This document shows, one piece after another, positions 13,101 to 24,408 of a DNA stretch of 64,000 nt. Made by a program: the position numbers and the translations under genes. The stretch is from Beta vulgaris subsp. vulgaris (taxonomy: Eukaryota > Streptophyta > Magnoliopsida > Caryophyllales > Amaranthaceae), in NCBI RefSeq assembly GCF_026745355.1, contig NC_079202.1:28511748-28575747 (forward strand). The letters are read 5' to 3'. Below the pieces are notes generated by a model that did no database searches, was not told the DNA's origin, and saw only the letters and a program-made list of their open reading frames with translations. The stretch's first letter is position 1. The number at the start of each line of letters is the position of its first letter.

Positions 13101-15424
13101 AATGGGTAAGTGGGAATATCTGAAAAAAGTATGAAAAAACGATATGAAAAGTAGTCTTGGTACCGGAAATGCCGGCGAAATTGCCTTGTCACGGTCGGTT
13201 CAGTTGAAATTTTGGCTTATTAGAACCCACTGTGTTGAACTGCAAATTCGGATTGCCAATGTTGATAATCGTTCTAATACGGCGAACCAAACTGATTTAG
13301 GCGCTTTTAATACCATGAGCGAAACTAACTCTAGATGTCATATTTGCTGCAGGCAGCGCAAATTGCACAGTCCCTCTTTTGCACATGCTACAAGTTCCAT
13401 TTGCAAGTAGAAAATGCAACAGTTCTACTATTGCTTGCTGAAATCCACAAGGTATTATATATTTTGTCTTTGTATTTATATCTGTTACAAAGATATGTAT
13501 TGTTTGCCATTTTGAAGATTTCCTGTCTGCCCTGCATTGTTTATGCTATCAGGAGTCAGGACACCCCTAAGACTCTCTATAGCTATCCCTTATGAATGTT
13601 GTCTCTGTTCTATATTGTTTATGCTGTTAGGAGTTAGTACTTGGGAGTTAGGACCCTTTCCCTCTTCTTTAAGCCTTCCACCGGCCTAGACGCTAACTGA
13701 AGCTTTTTGCTGGCATCCTGGTGGTAGATTTTGTCCGGAAGGTTGGGCATTGTTTATGCTCAACTCTGAGACAATTTATGAATAGCGATGGAGAGTTTGG
13801 TAGCATCCTCAAGACATTTATTATGATTTTCCTGGCCATGCCCCTTCCAGATATACTCATAACTGGAGTTCCCCTGCCTCTTGTGTGCTTGATTTCAGTG
13901 GACCACTGGTCCCCCTCTTCTTTATTTATTCCTGTGTCTGCTCCTCTGGAAATGCTCTTATCTATGTAAACAAGGATATAGTTGATATTTTTTCTTAATT
14001 ACTATCACAGAAATCAAGAAATGCTACCCTCGGCCTTCCTTATGCATTGGCAAGTATATTGTTTTGCCAGTCATTTAACTTGGACCTTCTTAAAGCATCT
14101 GCAACCCTCACACTGGCTGAGTTATGGCTTTCCTTTGGACCAAGTGAAGCACAAAGAGCTCTGTCTCTCCTTCATGGAATCTTCCCAATGATCCTTGGCC
14201 ATGGGGGGCTCGAGCTCCGTGCACGGGCTCACATTATAGAAGCTAAATGTCATCTTTCTGATGCAAATTATTCAGGTATCATACCTCTCTCTCTATTTCC
14301 TTATCTGTCTTTTTGTCTTCTTTACTTGGTAACACTCATGTACTTTTGTAAAGACTGCACAGTAGGGGAAACAAGCATCAAGTGCATATAGAATTTTCAT
14401 ATGCATAGTACTAGTCTTACATGCACGCAATGCGTGCGATAGCATGTGAAGTAGAAAATAAAAAATTAATTGGGTAAAAAACGTCTTTTTTTTTTACGGA
14501 GTAGAAAAACCGTCTTTACATTTTGTTTTTTCAAAAAATTGATGTTTACTTTAAATGTCCTACTTTCCCCCTTTTTTTTTCATTCAAATGAAAGAGTTAG
14601 TTATGTCTCTATTTTTTTTTTCTTTTTCTATTTTTTGGTGTCCCCTATGTGTTGCCTTATATAATAGAGATAGTTGATGTTTGAATATGAACCTGGTAGT
14701 TCAAACTTCAAAGGCTATTTAGCTGGAGACGTAATAGTGTGTTCCTGTTAAAATTTTTGGAACAGATTGTAAGCTGGTTTTATGGGGATAATTTCGCCCC
14801 CATTGCTTAATGTGCTACTTCACCTGTAACTAGATGTTGCTAATTTTGGTTTTGCATGTCCCAAGTGGGTCAAGCACCAGAGGCTGTACTCAACCCTTTA
14901 CAAGAAGCCTGTGAGGAGCTTGAACTTCTGGAGGTGAGTATTCTTACAGTTCACCTTATTATCCACTCTGAAGCATGACGGTTCGTAGTGGTCTCATTAA
15001 ACTGTCTGTTGCTTTTAGTTCTTCCCCTATGCATTCTTTTTACTCAACAAAAGCTTATGACAATATTCTTGTTACAGTTCTTGTTTCAAAAGCTTATAGA
15101 TTGTAGATATGCTTGATTTTCTAAATCCCATGCATCAGTAGATATAATGTACAGATGGTTTAGTATATGTTACAATCATCATATAGGTTTGAAAACCTGC
15201 AGTGATTTCTGAAGTGCACATGACTTAGTACATGTTGTATACTGCAGTATCATGAGCTGGCTGCAGAGGCTTACTATTTGATGGCTATGGTGTATGACAA
15301 ATTGGGCAACCTACACGAGAGGGAGAAAGCTGCAGCCTCCTTCAAGGACCATATCATTAGTTTCAGAAATCCTCAAGATTCCGAGGACGACAAATTAAAC
15401 ACATTATGTAGACAAAGCACATAG
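1124..15424 (+). CDS. APC5: Anaphase-promoting complex subunit 5 (5' partial, 19 exons)
   Basis: APC5 is a TPR-repeat scaffold subunit of the APC/C, the nuclear/cytosolic E3 ubiquitin ligase that drives mitotic exit. Exons I infer: 1124-1323, 1454-1572, 2898-3147, 3942-4113, 4192-4270, 4402-4487, 6525-6654, 6745-6777, 7957-8205, 9110-9187, 9283-9545, 9985-10044, 10153-10220, 10423-10528, 11664-11805, 13353-13451, 14011-14275, 14866-14933, 15248-15424 (TAG 15422-15424). All introns are GT-AG and phases join without a stop for about 880 codons. Recognition rests on remembered similarity to plant APC5: LGMFMRRC, QKLAPELHRVHFLRYLN, LGSSYSP, NHLAMAKF, HVQRP.LSFGPKAS, LKLAQRVC.ELG, LLLLAEIHK and MILGHGGLELRARA. 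Helical repeat segments dominate the C-terminal half. Plant APC5 is about 915 residues, so roughly 35-40 N-terminal residues are missing. Exon 6525-6654 was started at the upstream AG because only that choice keeps frame. No paralogue fits as well. Confidence 0.93.
5465..5706. mobile_element. Stowaway-like MITE in APC5 intron
   Basis: A 242-bp segment with TA on both sides (5463-5464, 5707-5708). It starts CTCCTTTTGTTTCATAAGGAC; its last bases, reverse-complemented, read CTCCCAAAAAGACC. The ends are imperfect inverted repeats of the CTCC...AAGAC type seen in Stowaway (Tc1/mariner) MITEs. It has no coding capacity and lies in the intron 4488-6524. The terminal match is weak, so this could be a decayed copy. 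Confidence 0.5.
7147..7401. mobile_element. Stowaway-like MITE in APC5 intron
   Basis: A 255-bp segment bounded by TA (7145-7146 and 7402-7403). The left end reads CCCTTCGTCCCATATCTAG. The right end read on the opposite strand begins CTCCCTCTGTCCCACAATATA. This matches the CTCCCTC.GTCCCA terminus typical of Stowaway MITEs. It is AT-rich and non-coding, in the intron between the 33-nt exon and the 249-nt exon of APC5. Confidence 0.7.
8371..8667 (+). pseudogene. Broken tandem copy of an APC5 exon
   Basis: About 300 bp repeats the segment 8071-8370, i.e. the 3' two thirds of the real exon 7957-8205 plus its donor site and about 165 bp of downstream intron. The copy keeps the donor (ATGGTAAGAAATT near 8505). 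It has a 3-base loss in the coding part (AAGAAGAGC has become AAGAGAGC with neighbouring changes) and the codon after GCAATG reads GCTTAA, giving a stop. It lacks its own 3' splice acceptor region because the duplication begins inside the exon. It should therefore stay intronic. Confidence 0.85.
10624..11610. mobile_element. Non-autonomous Mutator-like element with long TIRs
   Basis: A 987-bp insertion in the APC5 intron 10529-11663. It is flanked by a perfect 9-bp duplication AATTCTGAG (10615-10623, 11611-11619), the size made by Mutator-superfamily transposases. The left arm (GGGTTTTTTGTCAGAAAC) and the reverse complement of the right arm (GAGTTTTTTGTCAGAAAC) stay alignable for about 165 bp, through the ATTTTCCGGCATTGACT and CGGCGAAGAC segments. 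The middle is CT/GA-rich with a run of C at 11167-11177 and shows no transposase. A captured gene fragment cannot be excluded but was not recognised. Confidence 0.9.
11889..11966. repeat. Short tandem repeat, ~30-bp unit
   Basis: Two and a half copies of a 30-bp unit beginning TGTCAAAGGTGCT (starts at 11889, 11919, 11949) in the APC5 intron following exon 11664-11805. Confidence 0.8.
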
Positions 15425-16648
15425 AATACCATTGCCTTTTCTTTGTTGAAAGTAAGATTCGGGCTCAACCGGATTTTCAGTTTAAGCATAAGGGAAAGTC
15501 TTGAAACCCTCTTGGAAGAGTCGCCTAACCTGAATTAGGAACGGACCTGATGGTCGGCAAACCTGCTTCTAATGGATGGACGAGCCAAAGTATCGCACAC
15601 TCGACCTTTTCCTGTGTGATAAAGCCAAATACTTGTATTGCTACCTCCGTTGGTATATCACTGTTACAGAAGCAGCAGTTCTTGAACCTCCCCACTTCTT
15701 ACAATTAGTGGTTTTGGGTGGTTCTAACTGAAATAGGAAGCCAAGCGGCTTTTGTAATTAGCTCCTCGAAGTTTCTCCATTTTAATGTAAACACGATAGA
15801 GTAATACCCAGTATCCAACTTTTTTTTTTTTTTTAATAACAGAGTATCCAACTTACTGCTAGTTTAGATGATTTAATACCCTGATATTTAATGGGAAACT
15901 TAGATAAGCAAGGCCCTGTGTAATTTTGAAGTTGATGCATGTAATTTTAGAACAAAATTTTGGAGTGTTTTCTCATCTAGTAACACTTACTTCTATATCA
16001 TGACTTTAAAGTTAAAACAAAAAGAAAAGAAAAAAAATCGTGATATTAAACCGACCTTTTAGTTTCCCGGCTACAAAGTCCAAGTTCTACTTCCGGCAAG
16101 AACAAAATTTTCCGGCTACCAAGTCCAGTAGTACATCTGCTAGGAGAGAGAAGAAGTTTCAAAGAGTAAAGGGTAATTTTCTGAGGTGAGAATTATGAAG
16201 AGAGAGAAAATTCATTAGTTTAGGTTATATGGGACCATAACAAATTTAAAATCAAATTTTTAGATTTTGGTTTGAAATTCAAGTGAAGATAAATGAGGCT
16301 TCGATCGTTCAAAATTTATAATTTTTCAAAGCAATTTGAATACTTTAAATACTTGTAATCCATGCTTTATAGTTTTATGAGTTTTACAAGTCCAAGTAGC
16401 AATTCGTAACCAATGTATGAATTGAGAAGAAAATACTTCAAAAAAAGTTTCACCTAAAAAGTAATGTTATCCTAATATTTTTTTAATCGTATCCAAAGGT
16501 ACATTAGTATCACAAAAATAACCATATCCATAAAAAAGTTTCTAATTTTTCGATTAAAATTCAGTACTAAAAATTACCTCTAGCAAATAAACCAAAATCC
16601 ATACTCTTAAAGCTGGAAAAAAGTCAACAAAAGAAAAAAAAACTATTA
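15425..16648 (+). other. APC5 3' UTR and downstream spacer
   Basis: Sequence after the APC5 stop. The first ~370 bp is of mixed composition and plausibly 3' UTR; an AT-rich tract with a T run at 15820-15835 follows. Beyond ~15900 it is AT-rich without a recognisable gene or repeat. No exact polyadenylation site can be fixed. Confidence 0.5.
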
Positions 16649-17555
16649 CTTCCCCCGTTTCTAAATAAGTGTAGCATTTTTCATTTTAGGAAATGTCATA
16701 ATAAGTGCAACATAGCTTAAAATGAAAAGTTTTTTCCTTTTATTTACAGAAATGTTATAACTTAATTCCCTCAACCACTTAATTAATTTGTCATCTACCA
16801 ACCTAAAAACTATTAATTAATCAACCTACGCACCCTCTTCTCAACCACCCATCTCTCTCTGTCTCCTCAACTCAACCACCCTCTCCATCTCCTCAACTCA
16901 ACCAACCAACCCCACACCACTAGCAACCCGACGCCACCACCAAAACACCACCAACCCGACACCACCAATTGGCACACCACCATCCTCAATACCACGGGTT
17001 CTTCGTGTGTGAAATTGGTATCTGGGTTCTTCGTGCCAATTCGAACCTGACACCACCAACCCGACGCCACCAAGGGCTGCTCATTTGACGGGTTCTTGGG
17101 GTCCGAATTGGCATTTGGGTTGCTTACTTTGGGGGATTTTAAGGGTTTATTGACTGATTCATGTGTGAAATTGGAGGAAAATTATTTGATTTTTCTGGGT
17201 TAGAGATCTAAGAAGAATTCTGTTTTCTGGGTATTGATGGTGGTCGGCGTGTTGCTGCAATGGTGGTGATGGGGAGAGACAGAAGATGCCGGTGGTGGTG
17301 GTTGATGCGTTCGGTTGAAAAGGTGGTTTCAGGGGTGGTTTAGAAGGGGATGAGGGTTGGTTTAGGGGGTGGCGTAGTGGTGGGTGACATGTGGCAGGTG
17401 GAAGGTGGTGGGACAGAAATTTGTTGGGTAATTAATTTAGTTTTTTATTAAGTTGCCTAATCTCTCTTTTAAGTGTGGTCCCAAACTTTCTCTCTCTAGA
17501 TGCCTTGGTCTGTGTGCCACTTCTCTATGTTGCACTTATTTAGAAACGGAGGAAC
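16649..17555. mobile_element. Mariner/Stowaway-type non-autonomous element
   Basis: A 907-bp element between TA dinucleotides (16647-16648, 17556-17557). The ends are inverted repeats: left CTTCCCCCGTTTCTAAATAA, right (opposite strand) GTTCCTCCGTTTCTAAATAA, continuing through AGTG.A.CAT for about 29 bp. The terminus is of the CTCCCTCCGTTTC type used by plant mariner-like elements. The interior has CCACCA/GGTGGT-rich stretches but no transposase, so it is longer than usual for Stowaway and probably a deletion derivative. Confidence 0.8.
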
Positions 17556-18095
17556 TATGACAAAGAGAATATAGAAAAAAAAATACTTTCACAAAAAAAT
17601 AATTGAAGTGAACTAATACATGATATTTAAAAAACATGAATCTTTCAAAACAAAACTAAAGATTAGTTATTTTCAAGCAAATGGGTATAGGGTTGTAAGT
17701 GGACTTCGAAAAGTCCAAAGGCCAATCCAGTCTAGTCCAAATTTCTCGGCCTGGGCTGGACTGGACTGGACTGAAGAATATTTGGATTGACCTTGAACTC
17801 AAATCGAGTCCAATTTTTTTTAATTAGGATAGATTTCAATTCATCCATTTGGAGTCCAATAAGTCCACTCCAGTCAAGTCCAAAGAATATTTCAGCATAT
17901 AATATATCATATGTTTAGTCCAAAACATTTCACTCGAAAAAAATATTCTGTAACATTTTTCTTTTGAAATTTAAGACTTTTTAACATTCCCACTTTAAAT
18001 GTTTTACCCAGGTCAAAATTTGCACTTACCGTCCAAAAGTCCAATGTGGGAAGTAAAAATTCAAAAGCAAAAGTTACTTTAACCTGTTTGGCAGC

Positions 18096-18974
18096 GCGGG
18101 GTGTAAGCGGACAACGAGAAGTCCAGAGTCCAATCCAGTCCAGTCCAAATTTGTTGGACTGGACTGGAGTGAAAATTTTTCGGACTGGACTCGGACTCAA
18201 ATTTTCGAGTCCAAATATTTTTGGACCGGATTTGGACTCATCCCTTTGGAGTCCAATAAGTCCAGTCCAGTCCAAAAATATTTTTATATATAATATATAT
18301 TTAATACATATATAATGTATATATTAAAAAAAATTGATACTATTATTAAAATTTTGGAGTTTTCAATCTTCCCTCTCTAAATATTTTAACTGGCGCCAGA
18401 TCAATTTTACTTGGCGCCAGACTATTGCACTTAGCTCCATTTTTTAAATAAGTAAATTATACTAGCAGTACTGCAGTAGTAGGCTAGTAGCCGACTAATT
18501 CTATCTCACTTCACTCCTCAGTCTTTACTACTCACTTCCTCTTACTCTTCATTTTCTTTCTACCTCGCTGTCTCAACTCTCGCATTCTCTATTTCTCCCT
18601 CAAATTAATTCTCAGTCTCTCTGCTTCGTCTCAACTTAGATCAAGGTAAGCATCTAATTCAACTTTTTATTCATAGTATTTTACTTTATTTTAAGCTTTC
18701 AATCTAAATTGTGGATATTGATAATTGAATCAGATGTCAAATGCTCAAGCATCTCAAAAAACGTTGTGAATCATTGAATCTAAATAGGGAAAAAAGATAT
18801 AATAATCGGACTGGACTTGACTGGATTCGGCAAGAAAAAAATTATCGGACTGGATTGGACTGGACTCAAAAAATATTTCGATCAGACTTGGACTCAATAT
18901 TTCGAGTCCAGAAAATTTTGGACTGAATTTGGATTTGGCAAAGTCCAATCCAGTCCAACCCACTTACATCCCGA
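18096..18974. mobile_element. hAT-like element B nested in element A
   Basis: An 879-bp relative of element A. Left end GCGGGGTGTAAGCGGA, right end (opposite strand) TCGGGATGTAAGTGGG, with the same dense GGACTGGACT subterminal motifs at 18120-18275 and 18807-18955. The right flank TTTGGCGC (18975-18982) matches the left flank TTTGGCAGC (18087-18095) apart from one inserted base, consistent with an 8-bp target duplication. The non-repetitive middle (18290-18740) shows no coding sequence. Confidence 0.75.
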
Positions 18975-19059
18975 TTTGGCGCCAATTTGGTATTATGTAG
19001 TTTGCATTTTATTTGACTTTAAAGATATATGTAATTTACTTTATGGAATGGATGTAATG

Positions 19060-19806
19060 TGATGCGGATCCAAAGGCATCAAGTCAAGTAGAGCCAATTT
19101 CACTTCTTATGGAACACATGGGATTCAATTTGAAGAACAACAATGCATTTGTATCATGTGTCACTTGGCTCGAAGAAGAAGATTAGTTAGCATTTTAACT
19201 TAGTGTCATTATTAGTTAAAATGTTAGTTAAAGTAGTTGAGTTGTTAAATCTTCGTCCGAAAATACTAGTAGAATTTCGGATTCCTTAGTCTTAATATCA
19301 TGGTTGTATTTTAGGAAAGAGATGCCTTGCATACAAGGATGTTAGTGTGGAAAGGCGTGTGAATCATGTAATTAAGGAAAGATTTGCTATCTTTCCTTAA
19401 AGCTTTTGTTTCCTTAAGTTCTAGCTAGATTCTAGGCTAGAATCAAGGGAGAAATCTTTCCTAAAATACTCTATGTTGGCCGAATGGCTTGGTTGATTGG
19501 AGGGCAAGTTGATTCTTGTCATTATAAATAAACATGTCATGCTACCTTACAAGAGCATGAATGATTTAGACAAAAACCTTTGTTATTGATTTTAATTGTG
19601 CCTTTACAATTATTTTCGTCCACTAATTAATTCTCAGGAGTGTTAATTAACTAGTGTTTAATCTACTTAATTCCAGGAGTGGTTTGAGTGAGATTAAGAG
19701 TTAACTAAAATATTCAGGAGTGTTTATTTTAGTTTTCATATCCAAAATTCTTTGTGTTGTTCGAAACTCTTGAGTGTTCAACTATCTTAGTTGTGCATTC
19801 ATATCA
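19060..19806 (+). repeat. 5' LTR of the CRM-like element
   Basis: 747 bp, starts TGATGCGGATCC and ends TTCATATCA. A TATA box TATAAATAA is visible at 19523-19531. It differs from the 3' LTR mainly by small indels: a 5-base AATAA loss near 19253 and single-base indels near 19283, 19749 and 19770, with a rearranged patch near 19335-19360. Confidence 0.93.
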
Positions 19807-19808
19807 AG

Positions 19809-19818
19809 TGGTATCAGA
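19809..19818 (+). promoter_or_regulatory. Primer binding site, tRNA-iMet type
   Basis: TGGTATCAGA lies two bases after the 5' LTR and is complementary to the 3' end of plant initiator tRNA-Met, the usual primer of chromoviruses. Confidence 0.85.
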
Positions 19819-19994
19819 TTTTCCAGGAGGGTGAGGATAGAAGGGATTCTACTCTCTCAAGATCCAAGTAAGTTGTTACTTTCACTCTTTAAAGTTTCTA
19901 ACTTTCGTGGGGTTAGGGTTATTGTGCTTCTTTGTGGCGTACGTTGGTGGCACTGTATTGTCTTGTGTGGTGACTGTTGGTGGCACTGATTGTT

Positions 19995-21100
19995 ATGGAG
20001 CGTGAGTTGGAGAAAATCACAAAGGCTCTTGCTGACTTAACTAAGCAACAATTTGATTTTCAAATTAAGTATAATGCGGATTCTACTAATGTTAGTAGAC
20101 TTGAAACTAGAATGGATGCTATAGCTTCTATAATCACAAAGAAGCTAGATAAAAATAGTATTGAGTACATAGGGAACTCGGATGGGGAAGATGTTGAGGA
20201 AGTAAAGGTTGTAAAACCTAATTTCAATGATGATAGAGGGTTGAAATTAGAAGACTTACAGGAGATACTAATCCAGAAGATTTGCTTGAATGGATTAGAC
20301 AATTGGAGAAGGTGGTGATTATAGGGGATTTGATGATGAAAGGAGGTTCAAGATTGCTTCGGTTAGGTTAACCAAGTATGCTGGAATTTGGCTTGAAAAC
20401 TTGAAGGCCAAGCGTGCTAGAAGAGGAAAGGAGAAGCTTAGTAGTTGGACTAAGCTAAAGGAGAAACTCAAGGAGAAGTTCTTGCAAGTGATTTCGAGAA
20501 AAACAATACATCAAGTTGACTGCTTTGTGCCAAGATACATTGAGTGTACATGAGTACACTATGGAGTTTGACAAACTATGCCTTGTTTGTGACTTGGACG
20601 AAAAGGAAGCTCTCAAAATTGCTCGTTACATCAAGGGTTTGAACCGTGCCATAGCAAGGAAGGTAGAAGTATCTAGCTATCACACTTTCGAGGATGTATG
20701 TAGATTGGCTCTCAAATTCGAAGCTCATGAGAAAGAAGAGAGGCCGAAAGTTTCCTATGCAAAAACTGGTAATTCTTTTAAACCTTCTTCATCTTATTCT
20801 TATTCATCTTCTAACAAGAATTATGAGGGTTCTAAAAAGGATAATACACCTAAGGATGATAAAAGGGTGGAAAAACAAAAGGTTTTCGTGCCTAAGGAGA
20901 AATTTGAAGAAAATAGAAAATGTTTTAAGTGCCAAGGGAGAGGACATATTGCTAGTAATTGTCCAACTAAGAAAGCACTCACCATGAGACAGTATATGGC
21001 ACTGAATGAAGAAGAGGAGAGGTATGAGTTCGTACCTCAAGAGAAGGAGATGATGAATATAGTGAGGAGGATGCATATGCCGAAGATGATGGTAAGTTAA
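19995..21100 (+). pseudogene. Gag of the CRM-like element (frameshifted)
   Basis: Nucleocapsid/capsid polyprotein region. The frame starts MERELEKITKAL at 19995 and breaks near 20262 and 20316. It passes through a stretch that reads as capsid (VRLTKYAGIWLENLKAKR) and resumes from about 20510 as LCQDTLSVHEYTMEFDKLC. A CCHC zinc knuckle CFKCQGRGHIASNCP is encoded near 20921-20965. At least three single-base shifts separate these blocks, so no continuous gag could be translated from the sequence as given. Confidence 0.88.
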
Positions 21101-21162
21101 TTGGTGTTGTTAGGAGGGTTTTACATGTTGATTGCCTTCCAAGCAAAGAACAAAGGGAAAAC

Positions 21163-23040
21163 TTGTTTCATACTCGTTGCAAGGTGGGAGAAAACACTTG
21201 TAACATGATCATTGATAGTGGTTCTTGCACCAATGTAGTGGCGGCAGATGTGGTGAAAAAATTGAACCTTAGTGTGAGGGAACATCCACACCCTTACAAA
21301 CTAAGTTGGCTTGATGACACAGGGCTAAAGGTGAAGAAACAAGCACTACTTTCTTTTTCCATTGGAAGCTACAAAGATGAGTATGGTGTGATGTACTTCC
21401 TATGAGTGCTTGTCATGTTTTATTAGGAAGGCCATGGCAATTTGATAGAAAGGTGATTCATGAAGGAGATTCCAATGTGTATTCTGTTTTGGTTGGAACA
21501 AAAAGGGTAAAGTTACATCCTTTGGCTCCTAATGAAGTGATTCACAAGAAGGAAGAAAAAAGGAGTAATGTGTTGCTTTCATACAAAGAGTTCGAGAAAG
21601 AGGTGGAAGAAGAGGGACTGTGCTATGCTCTGTATGTACAACATGCTGTGAGAGATGAAAAAACACCATGTGATCCGAAACTTGATGCACTTATGGAGGA
21701 GTTTAAAGATGTGTTTCCAGAAGAACTTCCACAAGGGTTACCACCTTTGAGAGGGATTGAGCATGCTATAGACTTGGTTCCAGGAGCTCCTCTACCTAAC
21801 AACCAGCTTATAGGTGTGATCCAAGTGCTTCAAGGGAATTACAAATACAAATTGAGGAATTAATTGAAAGAGGGTATGTAGAGAAAGTATGAGTCCATGT
21901 GCGGTTCCTGCTTTACTTGTGCCAAAGAAAGATGGAACATGGAGGATGTGTATTGATAGTAGGGCTGTGAATAACATCACTGTGAAGTATAGGTTTCCCA
22001 TGCCTAGATTGGAGGACATGCTTGATGAGCTTAATGGAGCTTCGGTTTTTTCGAAGATTGATCTTAGGAGTGGATATCATCAGATGAGGATTAGAGAAGG
22101 GGATGAGTGGAAAACGGCATTCAAGACTAAGCAAGGTCTTTATGAGTGGATGGTGATGCCCTTTGGGTTATGCAATGCCCCAAGTTCTTTCATGAGACTC
22201 ATGAATGAGGTACTTCGTTCCTTTTTAAACAAGTTTATTGTTGTTTACTTAGATGATATCCTTGTTTATAGTAAAAATGTTGATGATCACTTAATGCACT
22301 TGAGGAGTTTGTTTGAGAAACTTAGGGAACAAAAATTGTATGGCAAGATGGAAAAGTGTGAGTTCCTTGTTTCAAGCATTGCATTCCTTGGTTACATAGT
22401 GTCGAAAGAAGGTGTACATGTGGATCCTTCAAAAGTCCAAGCAATTTCTTCATGGAAAGCTCCTACTAATGCTCATGAGTGTCGAAGCTTTCATGGTTTG
22501 GCTTCCTTCTATAGAAGATTCATCCGAAACTTCTCAACTATCATGGCTCCTATCACTGCTTTGTTGAAGAAAGGAGAGTTTGAATGGTCTAATTTGCTCA
22601 AAAGGCCTTTGAAGAGGTGAAAGAGAAGCTATGTAGTGCTCCCATACTAGCTTTACCAGATTTCAATAAGCTCTTTGAGGTGGAGTGTGATGCAAGTGGA
22701 GTAGGAATTGGTGCGGTTCTACTTCAAGAAAAGAGACCTATTTCCTATTTCAGTGAGAAGCTTAATGGTGCTAAGCTAAACTACTCCAACTATGACCGAG
22801 AGTTTTATGCTATTGTTCGAGCTTTGGATCATTGGTCACACTACTTGAGGCCTAAACCTTTCATTCTACATTCAGATCATGAGGCACTCAAGCATATTCA
22901 TGGACAACAAAAACTCAACCATAGGCACGCCAAGTGGGTTGAATTTCTACAATCTTTCACTTTTTCTTCTAAGTACAAAGAAGGGAAAAGTAATGTGGTG
23001 GCAGATGCACTTTCAAGAAGATCTTACTTGTTGGCCATGG
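21163..23040 (+). pseudogene. Protease, reverse transcriptase and RNase H of the CRM-like element
   Basis: The aspartic protease active site reads IIDSGSCTNVV (about 21208-21240). RT follows with [28 protein letters not shown] and the catalytic YLDDILVYS (22245-22271). RNase H follows with [16 protein letters not shown], the Ty3-type [15 protein letters not shown] and VADALSRR near 23000-23020. Frame breaks are visible near 21404, 21863-21889 and 22612. The catalytic residues of all three domains are present, but the polyprotein is interrupted. Confidence 0.9.
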
Positions 23041-23049
23041 TAGATGCAA

Positions 23050-24408
23050 GAGTATTGGGGTTTGAACATCTTAAGGAGTATCACAAAGATGATGAAGAGT
23101 TTAGTTCCATGGTTGCTGCACCTAAGGGTATGTTTGTGCTCTCAAGATGGTTTCCTCTTCAAGGGAAACAAACTTTGTGTACCAAAGTGTGGAGTAAGAG
23201 AACTTTTGGTTCGAGAAGTTCATGGAGGAGGCGTGGCTGGTCACTTTGGCATACAAAAGACACTTGATACTTTGAGTGAGAGTTTCTATTGGCCTAGCAT
23301 GATTAAGATGTTCATATGGTGGTGAGTAAGTGTGCTACTTGCCAACGTGCCAAAAGCACATTTCATAAAGGACTCTACACTCCTTTACCTGTTCCGGAAT
23401 TTCCATGGGATAGTGTGAGCATGGATTTCATTGTGGGGTTGCCTAGGACTCAAAGAGGCAAGGATGCTATCATGGTAGTGGTGGATAGATTTTCAAAGAT
23501 GGCTCACTTCATTCCCATGCATAAAACAGATGATGCTTCACATGTTGCTGATTTGTACTTTAAGGAGGTGATTAGGCTACATGGAATCCCTAGAAGTATT
23601 GTATCAGATAGGGACTCAAAGTTCCTTAGCCACTTTTGGAGATGCTTATGGAAGATGGTGGGAACAAAGCTCTCTTTAGCACTAGTCATCATCCTCAAAC
23701 TGATGGCCAAACAGAGGTAACAAATCGAACTCTTGGCTCCTTGTTGCGTGGCTTGGTGAGTAAAATCAGAAAGATTGGGATGTGAAGTTAGCTCATGCAG
23801 AGTTTGCTTATAATCGTTCTCACTCATCAACTACCTTACGTTCTCCTTTTGAGGTAGTTTATGGTGTTAATCCTTTTCTCCCATTGATCTTGTTTCTCTC
23901 ATAAAAGTGAGATTCATGCGGATTCAAAGAAGAGATTGGAAGCTTTTAACAAGACTTGTTCTCAAGTAAAAGCTCAAATTGAGGAAGATGAACACACAAT
24001 ACAAGGAGAGGGCTAACAAGCATAGGCGCCAACCTAAATTCAAAGAAGGTGATTGGTGTGGATTCATTTGAGGAAAGAGAGGTTTCCAAGCAAGAGAAAG
24101 AACAAATTGATGCCTAGGGCAGACGGTCCTTTGAAGTCATTGGAGTCATTGGTGATGGAGCTTACAAGATAGACTTACCTAGTGACTATGGAGGGGTAAG
24201 TGCTACTTTCAATGTTGGTGATCTTTCTCCATATCATGATGATGAGAATTTGAGGGCAAATTCTTTTGAAGAAGGGGAGAATGATGCGGATCCAAAGGCA
24301 TCAAGTCAAGTAGAGCCAATTTCACTTCTTATGGAACACATGGGATTCAATTTGAAGAACAACAATGCATTTGTATCATGTGTCACTTGGCTCGAAGAAG
24401 AAGATTAG
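23050..24408 (+). pseudogene. Integrase of the CRM-like element, frame ends inside the 3' LTR
   Basis: The HHCC zinc domain is split over frames ([19 protein letters not shown]). The catalytic core shows D in MDFIVGLP (~23424), D in IVSDRDSKF (~23610) and E in [11 protein letters not shown] (~23716). Frame breaks lie near 23150, 23310, 23690 and several places after 23770. The last block reads [39 protein letters not shown] with no break, crosses the PPT and LTR start at 24282 in frame, and stops at TAG 24406-24408. The C-terminal ~42 residues are therefore LTR-encoded. No chromodomain of the standard type was recognised. Confidence 0.85.
24271..24281 (+). promoter_or_regulatory. Polypurine tract of the CRM-like element
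   Basis: GAAGGGGAGAA directly precedes the 3' LTR TG and would prime plus-strand synthesis. It is also in-frame coding sequence (EGEN). Confidence 0.8.

Noticed and set aside
18046..18315. Open frames with repeated SPVQS / LDWTG words
   Set aside because: They are read through hAT subterminal GGACTGGACT repeats.
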